64,000 nucleotides of DNA from Ricordea florida (Eukaryota > Cnidaria > Anthozoa > Corallimorpharia > Ricordeidae), in assembly GCA_949710005.1 (NCBI GenBank), contig OX453287.1, forward strand, positions 24,124,785 through 24,188,784, in the 5' to 3' direction. Each line of letters opens with the position of its first letter. The stretch's first letter is position 1. A program made the position numbers and the translations under genes. The notes beneath the pieces were generated by a model. It was not told the DNA's origin. It made no database searches and saw nothing but the letters and a program-made list of their open reading frames with translations. Of this stretch, positions 9,504 to 22,300 are shown piece after piece.

Positions 9504-10280
9504 CACGTTTACCATTTCCTCAGCTGACGATAAGAGGGTGGATTGGGGATATATTTCATGTGAGAATGATACGTATGCATCTGGGAATAGCATGTATAAC
9601 ATGCTGTGGGGGCGGATGCATATGTGTTATTCTCTCATTAAGTACATAACCGAGTACTGTCAGTGGGTTAATTTTTAAACCGCTCAGCTACCAATGAAAC
9701 GCGTTGCGTATAAAATATTTTCAAAAACGTTTCTCTGCAGGAACATTTACTAGTAAATGTCTAGTGTCTGAAGATGGAACATACACTCGTTGGTCTCATA
9801 AGGAAATGTGGAAGTGTGAGCTGAGGGCTGTGGCAGAACACTTTAACAAAAAGGTGGAAAAATACACGAGACAAATCAATTGTTGCTACTCCCTGTTTTA
9901 TCTTCATCAAAGCTCGCTAACCGGGAAAGACATAGTCAACAATCAACTCTTTTCTTTCCACGGGACTGGTTAGGGTTAATGTAAATACTGCACGCTCTAA
10001 AAGGCAAACTCAGCTCCTGTAGAAAAGTTGTTGTCAATCTGACCTTGCTATTTCATGGAGGGAAGTGGGTATAGGAGGGGGAGGGGATGGTGGGGAAAGG
10101 GTGTAATTTATTATTTCATTGGAGTCCCTCTTTTCAATCCAGAATATCTTCCCCCCCTCGACACACACACATAAGATGGCGTACTCATGCCACAAGGTTT
10201 AGTGAGGGAACTCAATTTCACTCACTCGATTCTATTAAACAATTAATCTGTCCATTACACCTGGATAAAACAAAATTTAC

Positions 10281-10680
10281 CCTCCCCTATCAGGAGCCCA
10301 TTACCCGGAGCGTGCAACTGCTACAGATTTATGCAACATCGTTTTCACAAGTAAGGTTATTTTTAGAGCAGCGTTTCCTCGAAAAAAAGTTGTTTCCGCT
10401 GTCTCAGTTATCTCATAGGAGCTACTATTCTCTGTGTAAATACTTTCGCTATCATCTGGAATGCTACCCGAACACTCCAATAAAGACTCGTGTATGTCAG
10501 CTATGTTCCATGTCCCTCCAGGCGGTTATCATGCTACATATCAATCATACACTGGCTTGTGATTGGCTCTTAGCTTCCAAACCAATTCGCGGGAGAGACG
10601 ATCTAAAAATAACCTTACTTGTAGAAACGCCGTTTCACAGACCTAGCATGGGAGTTGCACGCTCCGGGTAATGGGCTCCT
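10281..10680. mobile_element. MITE with 27-bp TIRs
   Basis: AGGAGCCCATTACCCGGAGC at the left end is mirrored by GCTCCGGGTAATGGGCTCCT at the right end, and the match continues inward to GTGCAAC. The interior is non-coding. A further copy of the right TIR occurs at about 11207-11235 because of the tandem duplication that follows. Confidence 0.65.
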
Positions 10681-11580
10681 GCCCTTAACAAGTATAAGTT
10701 CTTCTACTGTCTGATCCATTGTCATGTGCACAATTTTAGCGGGGTAGGGGAAAGGCGTAAATTGTCAGTGTGATTTTTCGTTCCATCGGTCAACATACCT
10801 TTTGGAGTCCACATACGAGAAGAAAATACATTAAAAACTGGACCGGAATGACTGGAAAGCAAATATGAAAATGGCACTGGTTGGACAAATAGAGGATTTG
10901 GCTGTTTGTCCCTAGTGGATGCTGCATAAACAATTGTTAGTGGCCTAGGAAGAATGGAGAATAAAATCTGCATCAACATGATCTTAACTTTTCATTGATT
11001 GTTCATTCTATTTTTTGTGAATTCCCGAACACTCCAATAAAGACTCGTGTATGTCGGCTATGTTCCATGTCGCTGCAGGCAGTTATCATGCTACATATCA
11101 ATCATACACTGGCTTGTGATTGGCTCTTAGCTTCCAAACCAATTCGAGAGAGAGACGATCTAAAAATAACCTTTCTTGTGGTCACAGACCTAGCTATAGT
11201 ATGGGAGTTGCACGCTCCGGGTAATGGGCTCCTGCCCCTACTAAGTATTAGTTCTTCTACTGTCTGATCCATTGTCATGTGCACAGTTTTAGCGGGTAGG
11301 GGAAAGGCGTAAATTGTCAGTGTGATTTTTCGTTCCATCGGTCAACATAGCTTTTAAAGTCCACATACGAGAAGAAAATACATTAAAAACTGGACCGGAA
11401 TGACTGAAAAGCAAATATGAAAATGGATCACTGGTTGGACAAATAGAGGATTTGGCTGTTTGTCCCTAGTGAATACTGCATAAACAATTGTTAATGGCGT
11501 AGGAAGAATGGAGAATAAAATCTGCATCAACATGATCTTATCTTTTTATTGATTGTTCATTCTATTTTTTGTGAATTCCT
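10467..11580. repeat. 557-bp tandem duplication
   Basis: Two head-to-tail copies begin at 10467 and 11024 with CCCGAACACTCCAATAAAG. They differ by scattered substitutions and small indels. The unit takes in the right TIR of the 10281-10680 MITE plus 340 bp of flank, so it was duplicated after the MITE inserted. Confidence 0.85.
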
Positions 11581-11671
11581 CAACACGTTTGCTAGCGGCT
11601 TGTATCTCTCTTCCTGGCTAATGACAGTATCTCCCGCAAAACTGGGCCCAGCGCCCACACAGGCCAACTCG

Positions 11672-11675
<4 letters not shown>

Positions 11676-11714
<39 letters not shown>
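11676..11714. repeat. (CA)n microsatellite
   Basis: About 20 consecutive CA dinucleotides inside the satellite-like array. Confidence 0.95.
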
Positions 11715-11716
<2 letters not shown>

Positions 11717-12351
11717 ATAAGGTAGCTCTAAAACTCCTTTGATTCAAATTAGTAGCACACATTGATGCACTACATGGGTACAAAACTAAGGATTACTACT
11801 TCTTATGCAAAAAAAGAAATGGTTTCCACAATGAGGTGTTCTAGTTTCTTACAATGACATAACCTCAATTGTTACTTTAAGGTTTCAATGAAAAAACATG
11901 TCATACAAAACAAATAATCAGTTAGACAAAAAATATACTGACTGAGCTTGGCAAACGGCTCATTTACTTAACTCTCCTCCAATTACAATGATCATTTTTA
12001 TGTGAACCCCTAAATGTTGTTGCTAACATCTTGTATTTTTATTTTTAGCAGTTCACATTTCTTCCTGCGCGTCCGACCCTATATGGCCCAGCAGGCAACT
12101 TTTATGCCCTTGAGGTAGCTCCATGGAGTCTTTGATTTTCATTTTTGTAAACACACACTACATGCGTACAAAACTAGAGATTGCAACTTTTTATACAATA
12201 AAGAAATGGTTTCAACGATAGGTATGTACTAGTTTCTTACAATGATATTACTTAAATTGTTAATTAAAAATTGCAATAAAAATAACAGGGTAAGCGACAG
12301 AACAAAATAAGAACTTGTAAAAAATTGTTAGTTTCCTCTTAATTTTTGGTG

Positions 12352-12645
12352 CAGGTAAAGGCGCACCCGAGCCTTAAGGCCCCCAAGGCCGGAGCTTATC
12401 CCAGTTTCATTAGCAAGCACCTGGAAGTATTATTACTCTCCCCTGGATGGGATGCTAGTCCATCGCTGGGTTACCCCCAGGATTGTATCGCTGGTACCCT
12501 TTTATACACCTGGGTGGAGAGAGACAGTGTGAAGCTAAGTTTATTGTCTAAGGAAACAACACAGTGCCAGCACCAGGGCTCAAACTCCAAACCTTCTGCT
12601 CGGAAGTCCGACTCACAAACCACTATACTACTATGCCTCCAGATG
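12352..12645. mobile_element. SINE-like insertion in the tandem array
   Basis: About 290 bp found in only one unit of the array. It contains CTGGATGGGATGCTAGTCCA and ends in a tRNA-like stretch read on the minus strand: CAGGGCTCAAACTCC resembles an inverted B box, followed by AACCACTATACTACTATGCC. The assignment is a judgement from layout and motif. Confidence 0.45.
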
Positions 12646-14830
12646 TTTGGTGCAAGTTACATGAAATACCTAAGTTTGAGTCTTTATTACAGAACGAATC
12701 CGTTACACAAAAAAATACACTGGCTGAACTTTGCAAACGGCTTATTTACTCAACTGTCCTCCGATTACAATGATTGTTTTATGTAAACCCCTTAACATGG
12801 TTGCCAACATCTTGTATCTTTATTTCTAGCCGCCCGTCATACGTTTTCCTCCAATACTGGCCCCACCAAACTCGCCAGCCGGTCATGAGGTAGCTCCATG
12901 CAGTCTTTCATTTTCATTTTTGTAAACACACACTAGATGGGTACAAAACAAGGGATTGCAACTTTTTATACAATAAAAAAATGGTTTCCACGATAGGTAT
13001 GTACTAGTTTATTACAATGATATTACTTCAATCGTTACTTAAAGGTTGCAATAAAAAAATAACAGGGTAAGCGACAGAGCAAAATACAAACTTGTAAAAA
13101 ATTGTTTTTTTGCTGTTGATGATTAGTGCAAGTTACATGAAATACCTAAGTTTGAGTCTTTATTACAGAACGAATCCGTTATTACACAAAAGAATATACT
13201 GGCTGAACTTTGCAAACGGTTTATTTACTAAACTGTCCTTCGATTACAACGATTGTCTTATAAAAACCCCTTAACATGGTTTCTAACATCTTGTATCTTT
13301 ATTTCCAGCCGCCTGACATAACTTCTCCACCAAAACTGGCCCCACCCCCCTTGCCAGCCAATAATGAGGTAGCTCCATAGAGTCTGTAATTTTCATTTTT
13401 GTAAACACACATTACATGGGTACAAAACTAGGGATTGCAACTTTTTATACAATAAAGAAATGGTTTCCACGATAGGTATGTACTAGTTTATTACAATGAT
13501 ATTACTTCAATCATTACTTAAAGGTTGCAATAAAAAAATAACAGGGTAAGCGACAGAGCAAAATAAGAACTTGTAAAAAATTGTTTTTTTGCTGTTGATG
13601 ATTAGTGCAAGTTACATGAAATACCTAAGTTTGAGTCTTTATTACAGAACGAATCGGTTATTACACAAAAGAATATACTGGCTGAACTTTGCAAACGATT
13701 TATTTTTCTGAACTGTCCTCCGATTGCAATGATTGTCTTATAAAAACCCCTTAACATGGTTTCTAACATCTTGTATCTTTATTCCTAGCCGCCCGACATA
13801 ACTTCTCCTCCTTACCTGGCCCCACCCCTCTTGCCAGCCAATCATGAGGTAGCTCCATGCAGTCTTTGATTTTCACACATTACATGGGTACAAAACTAGG
13901 GATTGCAACTTTTTATACAATAAAGAAATGGTTTCCACGATATGGATGTACTAGTTTCTTACAATGATATTACTTATATTGTTACTTAAAAGTTGCAATA
14001 AAAATGACAAGATATGCAAAAGAAAATAAGAACGAATCATTGAGGCAAAAAAAAGTTACTGACTGAGCTTGGCAAACGGCTTATTTACTCAACTGTCCTC
14101 CGATTACAATGATTATTTTATGTGAATTCCTTCAATATGGTTGCTAACATCTTGTATCTTTATTTCCGATAGATGAAAGTACCTCCCACCAAATTGGGCC
14201 CGCCTCCCACAGAGGCCAACCATGAGGTAGCTCTAGAAAACCTTTGATTCAAATTAGTTGCACTCACTGATGCACTTCAAGGGTACCAAACTAGATATTA
14301 CTACTTGTTATACAATAAAGAAATGGTTTCCGCGATAGGGTTGGTCTAGTTTCTTACAATGATATTACCTCAATTGTTACTTAAGGTTACAATAGAAATA
14401 ACATTGTATACAACACAAAATAACAAGTAATGAGTTAGACAAAAATATTTACGGACTGAGCCTGGCAAACGGCTCATTTACTCAACTGTCCTCCATTTTA
14501 ATGATTATTTTATGTGAACTCCTAAACACGGTTGCGAACATCTTGTGTCTTTATTTCTAGGCGGTTCTACCTTCTCCTACGGAACCGGCCACACCCACCA
14601 CGCCGGCCAGCCATAAGGTAGTTCCATGGAGTCTTTGATTCTCATTTAATTGTAAACACACGCTACATGGATACAAAACATGGCATTACAACTTGTTATA
14701 CAATCAGGAAATGGTTTCTGCAATAGGTGTGCACTAGCTTCTTACAATGATTTTACTTTAACTGTTACTTAATAAATTATTACAAGTTATACAGAGCGAA
14801 ATAAGAACGAATAAGTTAAAGTATGACGAT

Positions 14831-16973
14831 ATTGTCGAAAAAGTCACTTTTATGAAAATGTAAGATTAAACTGCCTCTGAAGACCGATAAAAAATATTTT
14901 GGAACGATTTTGCCGAATTTTCCCCAAGATGAGTGTAAAATTCAAGGAATGTACTCAATGGTAGAAGTTTTCTTACATAGTAACGGCCATAGCAACGGCT
15001 GTTTATTGTCAGAAAATGACTGAAAATGTAGATAAATTTTTGAAATATATAAACAATACATTGTGGAAAAGCTTTAAATGGCTGTACAGATTGACAGATC
15101 TAATAACTTGTGAAAAGCGTCTCTTGAATCGACATCACAGGGTTTCTCATTTACCTTATGAAGCTGACTATTTCCTTTAAGTTGTGCAAAGCGCAACCCT
15201 CCATCTCCCCCCTCCCGCCACTGCTGGCTATTAAGTGCTTAACTTATGTACAAGACACTTTAGGAGCATTTTTGGACTGTCTGACCTCACGGCAAAAATT
15301 CTAGTTTCAAAGGGTTTTAAGCGGATCCCCTAAAACTAGGGGAATTTAAAGACAAATAGTGTCGTGATGTAATAAACCTAAAAAATCACAACAGTCTTAC
15401 TTGGGTCACGTGACAGGAGATAGTTTGTCCACTCGGATTGGTGCAAAATAAGGTAATTCCAATATAAAGCCTGTCATCAAACTTTTATTGTGAAAATTTT
15501 GGTTTTTTGCACAGACAGGAGCATAAATTAACACGCTATGTTTGTTTTGAAGTCAAATGTTGTTTTCCTAATTAAGGTACAATTTTTTGACGTATAGGCC
15601 TTAAAAGCTGACTTCATCGAGGCGTGGATGATTACCATAGCAACCATTTCGAATAAAACCTTCCCAATTTCTTTTGTTTTAATGAGTGTAATCACATGTA
15701 ATTGAAGTTACTTGACCAAATTACAACAAACTGTTTGGTGTAGTTTAGGGTGGAAGACCACGTTAATTAGAAGGTTAACTAAATAGCTAGGGGTTAACTC
15801 TGCCAAAAAAGCATCCAGTTTGGTTATTAGGAAGTTAAAACCCAGTGGAACTTATTTGTAAGGTCAGTCAAAAGATTGCAGTAAACAGCTACTGTGTTTT
15901 TGCTTTGCATCGTGGAATTTGGCTCAGGCCGTTAATATGGAAAAAAGCTGTCCCGTAAGGAAGGGTCAGCCGGCCACCCGAGCTTTCCAAGGCGAGCTAA
16001 CTTTTCGGGCTATATTTTCTATAAAAATACGACGAACAGATAACATGGGAAAAAAACTTGACTAGGTTAGAAGGGTTACCCGCCTGTCAGGTTCATCCTC
16101 TTTCGAAGGTAGGGTAATCCTTCTAGTCGAGTTAACATTTTCCCATGTCAGTTAATAATTTGGCTCGCCTGGCCGTGTCAACTCGGAGCATGCGCAACGA
16201 CAATTCGCCATTTTAAAGTTAGAAAAATCTTGTCCAAGTCTCACACGGCCAGCTTTTAACTCGCTTGCATGGGTCCACTTTAATTTTTGTGATTTAAAAG
16301 CTTGGGGAAGTTTACTCGGCTTGGTAGGTGACCCTCTTACCTGGGACAACACCTTACTCTTACAGAGGAGCATTCAAGGAGGCGCCCCAACCAATTTTTC
16401 ATGTCATGATATCACAACCGGGATGGCGTTTTAATCGATTTGCTATGATTCTGTTCTTTGTGCACCACTATATTCTATATAATATAAAGAAACGACATGG
16501 TCGCTTGGGGATGCAAACTTTCTTCTCGTGTGGTGCCGCCATACCGCCCATGTAATATACTTCATGTATGCATATGCTTGTATCTCCCAAATAGGGAAAC
16601 AGCTTCAAAGGCTAGAAAGTTGCAACAATTTGACAGCCCTATTTAGTAAAGAGGGGGAAATAAGGAAAGTCCAAATACCGCAATACCAAATCGAGATTTA
16701 CCAAAATAACGAAACTGTCTTACAATACAGGGATACCGTGTATTTCTAAACACAAATCACCGCAATACCGCATCACCGCAAACCCATGCGTCTCCCTCGA
16801 TAAAAATGTGAAAGCAAAGTGGTCTTAAGGTGGCCTCAGTCAGATAAGGCATCTGTACCGTGTAGTTTGTCCAAATGTCAGGTGGTTGTGGTTTGAACTT
16901 GGGGTGAGACCTGTTTTTTATGTTTATTGCTGTATTACTAAATCTGTTGTAATTGAAAACTATTCTTCAACAG
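14831..16973. other. Intron or intergenic DNA with one fold-back and one tRNA-like relic
   Basis: No exon recognised. At 16042-16147 ACATGGGAAAA and TTTTCCCATGT bound ~40-bp inverted arms (a fold-back element). At ~16826-16910 TGGCCTCAGTCAG (A-box-like) and GGTTGTGGTTTGAAC (B-box-like) suggest a decayed tRNA-derived SINE. Earlier exons of the downstream receptor gene would be expected here or beyond the window; I could not find them. Confidence 0.4.
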
Positions 16974-19358
16974 AAAAATGACTTAACAGCTGAAGGTATA
17001 AAAAAGTTGGTTGAAGCTCATGGCTGTAGGGTCATGTACGAGGTAAGAAGTCGTGCCCAGTTACTCGTTTTTAGCAGCATGTCTTTAGCACTTTGGTCAA
17101 TTTGAAATCCACGTCTCCGATTCGAAGATTAAGTGAAGTTTACGAAGTACAGCCAAACTTGTAATCGAATAATCTTTAATGTTTATTTTCCCTCCCGCCT
17201 CGATTAGCTTCGCTATTTTGCAGGAAGGGATTGTAAAATCTGTAGGAAATAGCAAGGAGTGACACTCCTGCACGACTTCTAACAATGGAAACTTTTGTAT
17301 CATGTAATATTTGGCCCCTTTAGAGTTTTGCTCTTACGAGTATGTCTTTTAGGGATTTTCCTCTTTATACGATATTAGTGGTGGCTCTTTGAAAATTTGC
17401 CCTAGAGAAGGCTGATTTTGTATCAAGTGCCATTTCTCCATTAAAACATTTTTGAGGTTGGGCACTGATGGTTGATATTGTGTTACAAAAGGAAGGAGTT
17501 CTTTCTGTGAATTTGACATTTGAAAGGAGTGTCTCGATCAGATTTTTTGGATAACCTCTAGCAAGGAGACGTGATTTGAATTTGTAAATGTTCTCTTCAA
17601 ATGTTGTTCTTGAAGAGTTAGTTCGTAAAAGTCTTGGAGCTTCGCACTTCACGAATCCCTTTTTGACACCCGATGGGTGGCTTGAGGAAAAATGAGTGTA
17701 TTGAAAGGTTTCAATTGGCTTAAAGTGTGTTTTTATATCCAGGATGGAATGATCTCTGAAACGTTTGCCTTTGTATACAACTGTATCCAGAAATGTAATC
17801 TCAGTATTTGAAATTTCAGCTGTAAATTTGATTGTAGGGTGATGTGAGTTTGCTTGTTCGATGAACTTGTCTATATCACGTTTGCTGACATCCCACAAAG
17901 AAAAAATATCGTCAATATATCGTTTCCAGAGTGTGGGTTTTGTGACGCTATGGCTAAGAATCTGTGTTTCAATATTGGCCATAAAAATATTTGCAAAGGC
18001 AACGGCCATTTTAGTACCCATTGCGATACCGTGGATTTGTAGATAGTTCTTACCGTTGAATTGGAAAGAATTCTCTTTAAGTATCAGGCTTAGCATTTCT
18101 TTGAGATATTGCGTGGGGATAGGAGGGTTATTTCTGTGAAAGTTTTCGTATGCCCTGCATACTGTGGCCATATCCTCTTCTTGCGGTACATTCGTATATA
18201 GACCTGTTACGTCCATTGATACAAGGAATGTTTGTTTATTCACTTTCGTCTTTTCAATAAAATTAATAAAACCAGTAGTGTCTTTGAGATAAGACGCTTG
18301 TGATTCTCAGATAGAATCGTGAGATGCGTCTTGAAGGCTTCCCCTGATAATTTGTGTTATAGCTTAGTTTCAGTCTCAAGTCTTACTGGCTTCATACTCT
18401 GCGTATCACTGAAAATGCTATGTACAAAATTTATTCACGCATGTTTCAGTAAACGCGACTCGTCAAGAAAAATAGGTCCGCCATTCGTACCTGTGTGGCA
18501 TTATACACCACCTGACAGACGCTCGACTCTCGTGAACAAATAAATCTGATCGCGCCATGATATGGCTACTCGCCTCGTGTAAGCCACACAAAAATCGTGC
18601 GCAAGCATCGTTATGAATCAATCTCTATTCATTTATTTATGAAACAAAAAGACGTAGGGCCACTTATTTAATGGATTCCAACTAAAGCCGTGGCTTAAGT
18701 AAAATTGTAAGGGTGCGTAACTGACCAATTAGCGATTGATTTAATGAAGCAAATTTCATTTTGAGTAAGCAAGTATTGACTACTTATTCTGGAGTGGTAT
18801 AAACGAGATTCAAAGGTTAAGTAGAAGTTGTTCGAATTCGATGTTTTGTTGAGCTTGGTCTAAACCTCGTTCAAGTAACCGACCCGTAAAGTTCATCTGT
18901 AGCAAACAGCACATCAAAAAAAGACGCCTTCTGGTTTTTTTTTCTTCACCAGAAGAATGGAGTTGCAGCATTAACAAAGGCTTCCAGCAGTACTGCAATC
19001 CAGGACACTCTGGAGTTGATTTTACTCTGTACCTCAATAGTTGCCATAATCTTTTCTCTTGTACTCTTGAGCGTCTTAAGGTAAAAAAAACTCATATTAA
19101 ATCAGTTACCTATTCTAAATAATCGTCAGAAATATGGGAGTATTGATGGTTCATTGTGAAAGGGATGTTAAATGGCCGCGCAGAGGTAAGATTGATTCAG
19201 TACTTTTTAGTTGATAATTTCCTTAATTCTCATCGTCTGTTTACTTGACAGTTTCTTGATACTGTAAGGAGGGTTTGCACTTTGATCACTCTTAGGAGAA
19301 AATTAGAAGCAACCAAACCATCACTTGTCAAAACAAAAAAATACATTGAGGGGAATTC

Positions 19359-19397
<39 letters not shown>

Positions 19398-22300
19398 TTT
19401 ATCTATATCGTGCTAAAATCTACTGAGGTGATTGTCCAAAACGCTTTCTAAAAACTTACAATAAAAATTACAATAAGAAGACAATGTAATGAATAATAAT
19501 AGAGAAAATAATGAAATGGAATACTAAAAGGAACAAGACGCTCTTAGAGCGCACACTCGTAACTAGTTATCGGCCTACGCAGCCGTGGCTGGCTAAATCG
19601 CGAAGTATCGTAACAGAGAGAACCTTCATGGAAGACACCAGAAACAGACACACGACCTCTTTTAGTGTGGGTCGACCGCGAGTTTGGGCGTCTTAAAAGC
19701 AAAGCTACTTGCCATGGTCGTCAATGAAGAGAGGATCTAGCACTTTTTTACAGACACTGCTCTTCGATCACATGATTTCAACCTCGCTTTCGCATCAGTC
19801 TCGTACAGGGGGGTAGGTAGAGCCTGGCACATTCATGGCAGATTCTCGACACAGAAAACCCAAACCTAGACTCGTGTCGGCCTTAAGGCCTGGGCATGAG
19901 TAAAAATAGGGTATTATAGCTGTATGATGCAGACAAAACAGCAGATATCATTAAAAGTACAATTATATAAGAAACCTAGAGTAAACGGATGTGTCTGCAC
20001 CGTGGAAGACCTTCTAATGCCTAACGATAATTCATTCCAGAATTTAAGGAGTGGCGAATGGTAAATGCGAGACTTTGCGAGACGGCGAAACTCGCGTTTT
20101 TCTTTGCGAGCCCGAGATATTTTGACATTTTAGAATGCGAGACCGAGACTTTAAAGTGTTTTGAGGGCGAGACTCTTTCGTGTAAAAATCGAGACTGCGA
20201 GACGCACATACCCGCTAAAAAGCGAGACTGCGAGACCCGTGAAATTTGGCTAAAATTTTGCGAAACCCAGAGTTGTTGAAGGACCATTCGCCACCCCTAA
20301 TTTAGGTATTCATCTTTTATTTTATAATCCTGGAACTCAGCACAATGTACTACTACTATTTTTTACGAAATAGACTAAAACGCTCTGAGAGGCTGTTTGT
20401 GCACAAGAATCTTCTGCTGTCCTTGGGTCTCGGAAATCTTGTATTCGTTTTGGACATAAAGTTGTTCACCAGGAGAGAAGAATATCCGGTAACTGAAAAC
20501 GATAATGGGACACAACTTAAAAAAGATATTTTCGTATAGCAAACAAATTCTTTCCATGGTGAAATTTGCCGCAAATGAATGAAAGACAGAAGACAGCTTT
20601 ATGCTTATGTCCCTCCAAAAACGCTTGAAAACTTGTAGGAAGAAAATGTTTCCTCCAAAACCGCTATGAATAATCCGTTTCTTCAGCAAAACATTGTAGA
20701 CTGCTGTAGACTGCTGGCTGTAGGTTGTGTAGCCGCGGCAAGCCGCGAAAAGCGCGCGATAAACAAAGCCTCGTTTCGGTTTAAGACCTTCTAAATATCC
20801 CGGATGACTATGGCCGCCATGTTGGGGCAACGTCGTCGTCGTCGTCGTCGTCGCTAGGCGCACGCGCCCGCGAGCCATGCCGCTAGCCACGATGACCATG
20901 AAAACTCAAACGCATGATTTTCTCAATTTCTATCCTCGCACGGTAGTTATGGGGCTCCGCTCTGCGGCTCTTCGAGCCGCTGTGGAGCTCCGCTATAATT
21001 CTTAAACAGATTAGAAACTTCTTTGATATGACGTTTTTTGTGGGTATTGCTCTGTAAAAGCGCTCTATCACTATGTCATTAGGAGTAGTATAAGAGGAAT
21101 GGATCAAATACCACCACCTCTAGAAGCCGTTTTTCAGCGTGGAAAGGCTCCCAAGGTAAAACAAAAATAGGATGAGGTGACAGTTAAATACCACACGCTA
21201 GAAGCCGTTTTTTCAGGGTGGAAAGGGTCAAATCGTATAAACCACTCTAGAAGCTGTATTGAAAGGCGGCAAGGTTCCCAAGGCAAACATGCGCGAAGAT
21301 GACCCGAAGATGACCCGAAGATGATCCGAAGATTTTCCGAGCGTTTTCCGAAAATTAATGAGCAATTTCAATTTAGACAAATATGCATACTATAAATCTT
21401 CGGAAAAAACGTTGGCGTGCCACCATAAACATGATATGATATGATATGACGTTTTTTGTGGGTATTGCTCTGTAAAAGCGCTCTATCACTATGTCATTAG
21501 GAGTAGTATAAGAGGAATGGATCAAATACCACCACCTCTAGAAGCCGTTTTTCAGCGTGGAAAGGCTCCCAAGGTAAAACAAAAATAGGATGAGGTGACA
21601 GTTAAATACCACACGCTAGAAGCCGTTTTTTCAGGGTGGAAAGGGTGAAATCGTATAAACCACTCTAGAAGCTGTATTGAAAGGCGGCAAGGTTCCCAAG
21701 GCAAACATGCGCGAAGATGACCCGAAGATGACCCGAAGATGATCCGAAGATTTTCCGAGCGTTTTCCGAAAATTAATGAGCAATTTCAATTTAGACAAAT
21801 ATGCATACTATAAATCTTCGGAAAAAACGTTGGCGTGCCACCATAAACATGATATGATATGATATGACGTTTTTTGTGGGTATTGCTCTGTAAAAGCGCT
21901 CTATCACTATGTCATTAGGAGTAGTATAAGAGGAATGGATCAAATACCACCACCTCTAGAAGCCGTTTTTCAGCGTGGAAAGGCTCCCAAGGTAAAACAA
22001 AAATAGGATGAGGTGACAGTTAAATACCACACGCTAGAAGCCGTTTTTTCAGGGTGGAAAGGGTCAAATCGTATAAACCACTCTAGAAGCTGTATTGAAA
22101 GGCGGCAAGGTTCCCAAGGCAAACATGCGCGAAGATGACCCGAAGATGACCCGAAGATGATCCGAAGATTTTCCGAGCGTTTTCCGAAAATTAATGAGCA
22201 ATTTTAATTTAGACAAATATGCATACTATAAATCTTCGGAAAAAACGTTGGCGTGCCACCATAAACATGCTTTCAGTCAAAGAGTTACGCGCTTTGGCAA

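Larger units (their letters stand above)
11590..14830. repeat. Satellite-like tandem array, unit ~0.38-0.48 kb
   Basis: The phrase CTGA(A/G)C(T)TTGGCAAACGG recurs at about 11943, 12722, 13201, 13682, 14064 and 14457, each followed by CATCTTGTAT-CTTTATTT, GAGGTAGCTCCAT and AATGGTTTCC at fixed offsets. Units are ~480 bp in the middle and ~385 bp later. The long first interval is explained by a SINE-like insertion at 12352-12645. There is no open frame of note. Confidence 0.8.

Noticed and set aside
11590-14830. CRISPR-like spaced repeats
   Set aside because: Units are 0.4-0.5 kb, diverged and eukaryotic in context; no short palindromic repeats with unique spacers.
17854-18046. Plus-strand frames opposite the Penelope-like RT
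   Set aside because: Shadows of the reverse transcriptase; no family match and no splice support.
22219-22266. Upstream ATG extending the first Polinton gene by 16 codons
   Set aside because: Those codons lie in the TIR and after the TATA box; the ATG at 22267 begins the SAP-like motif.
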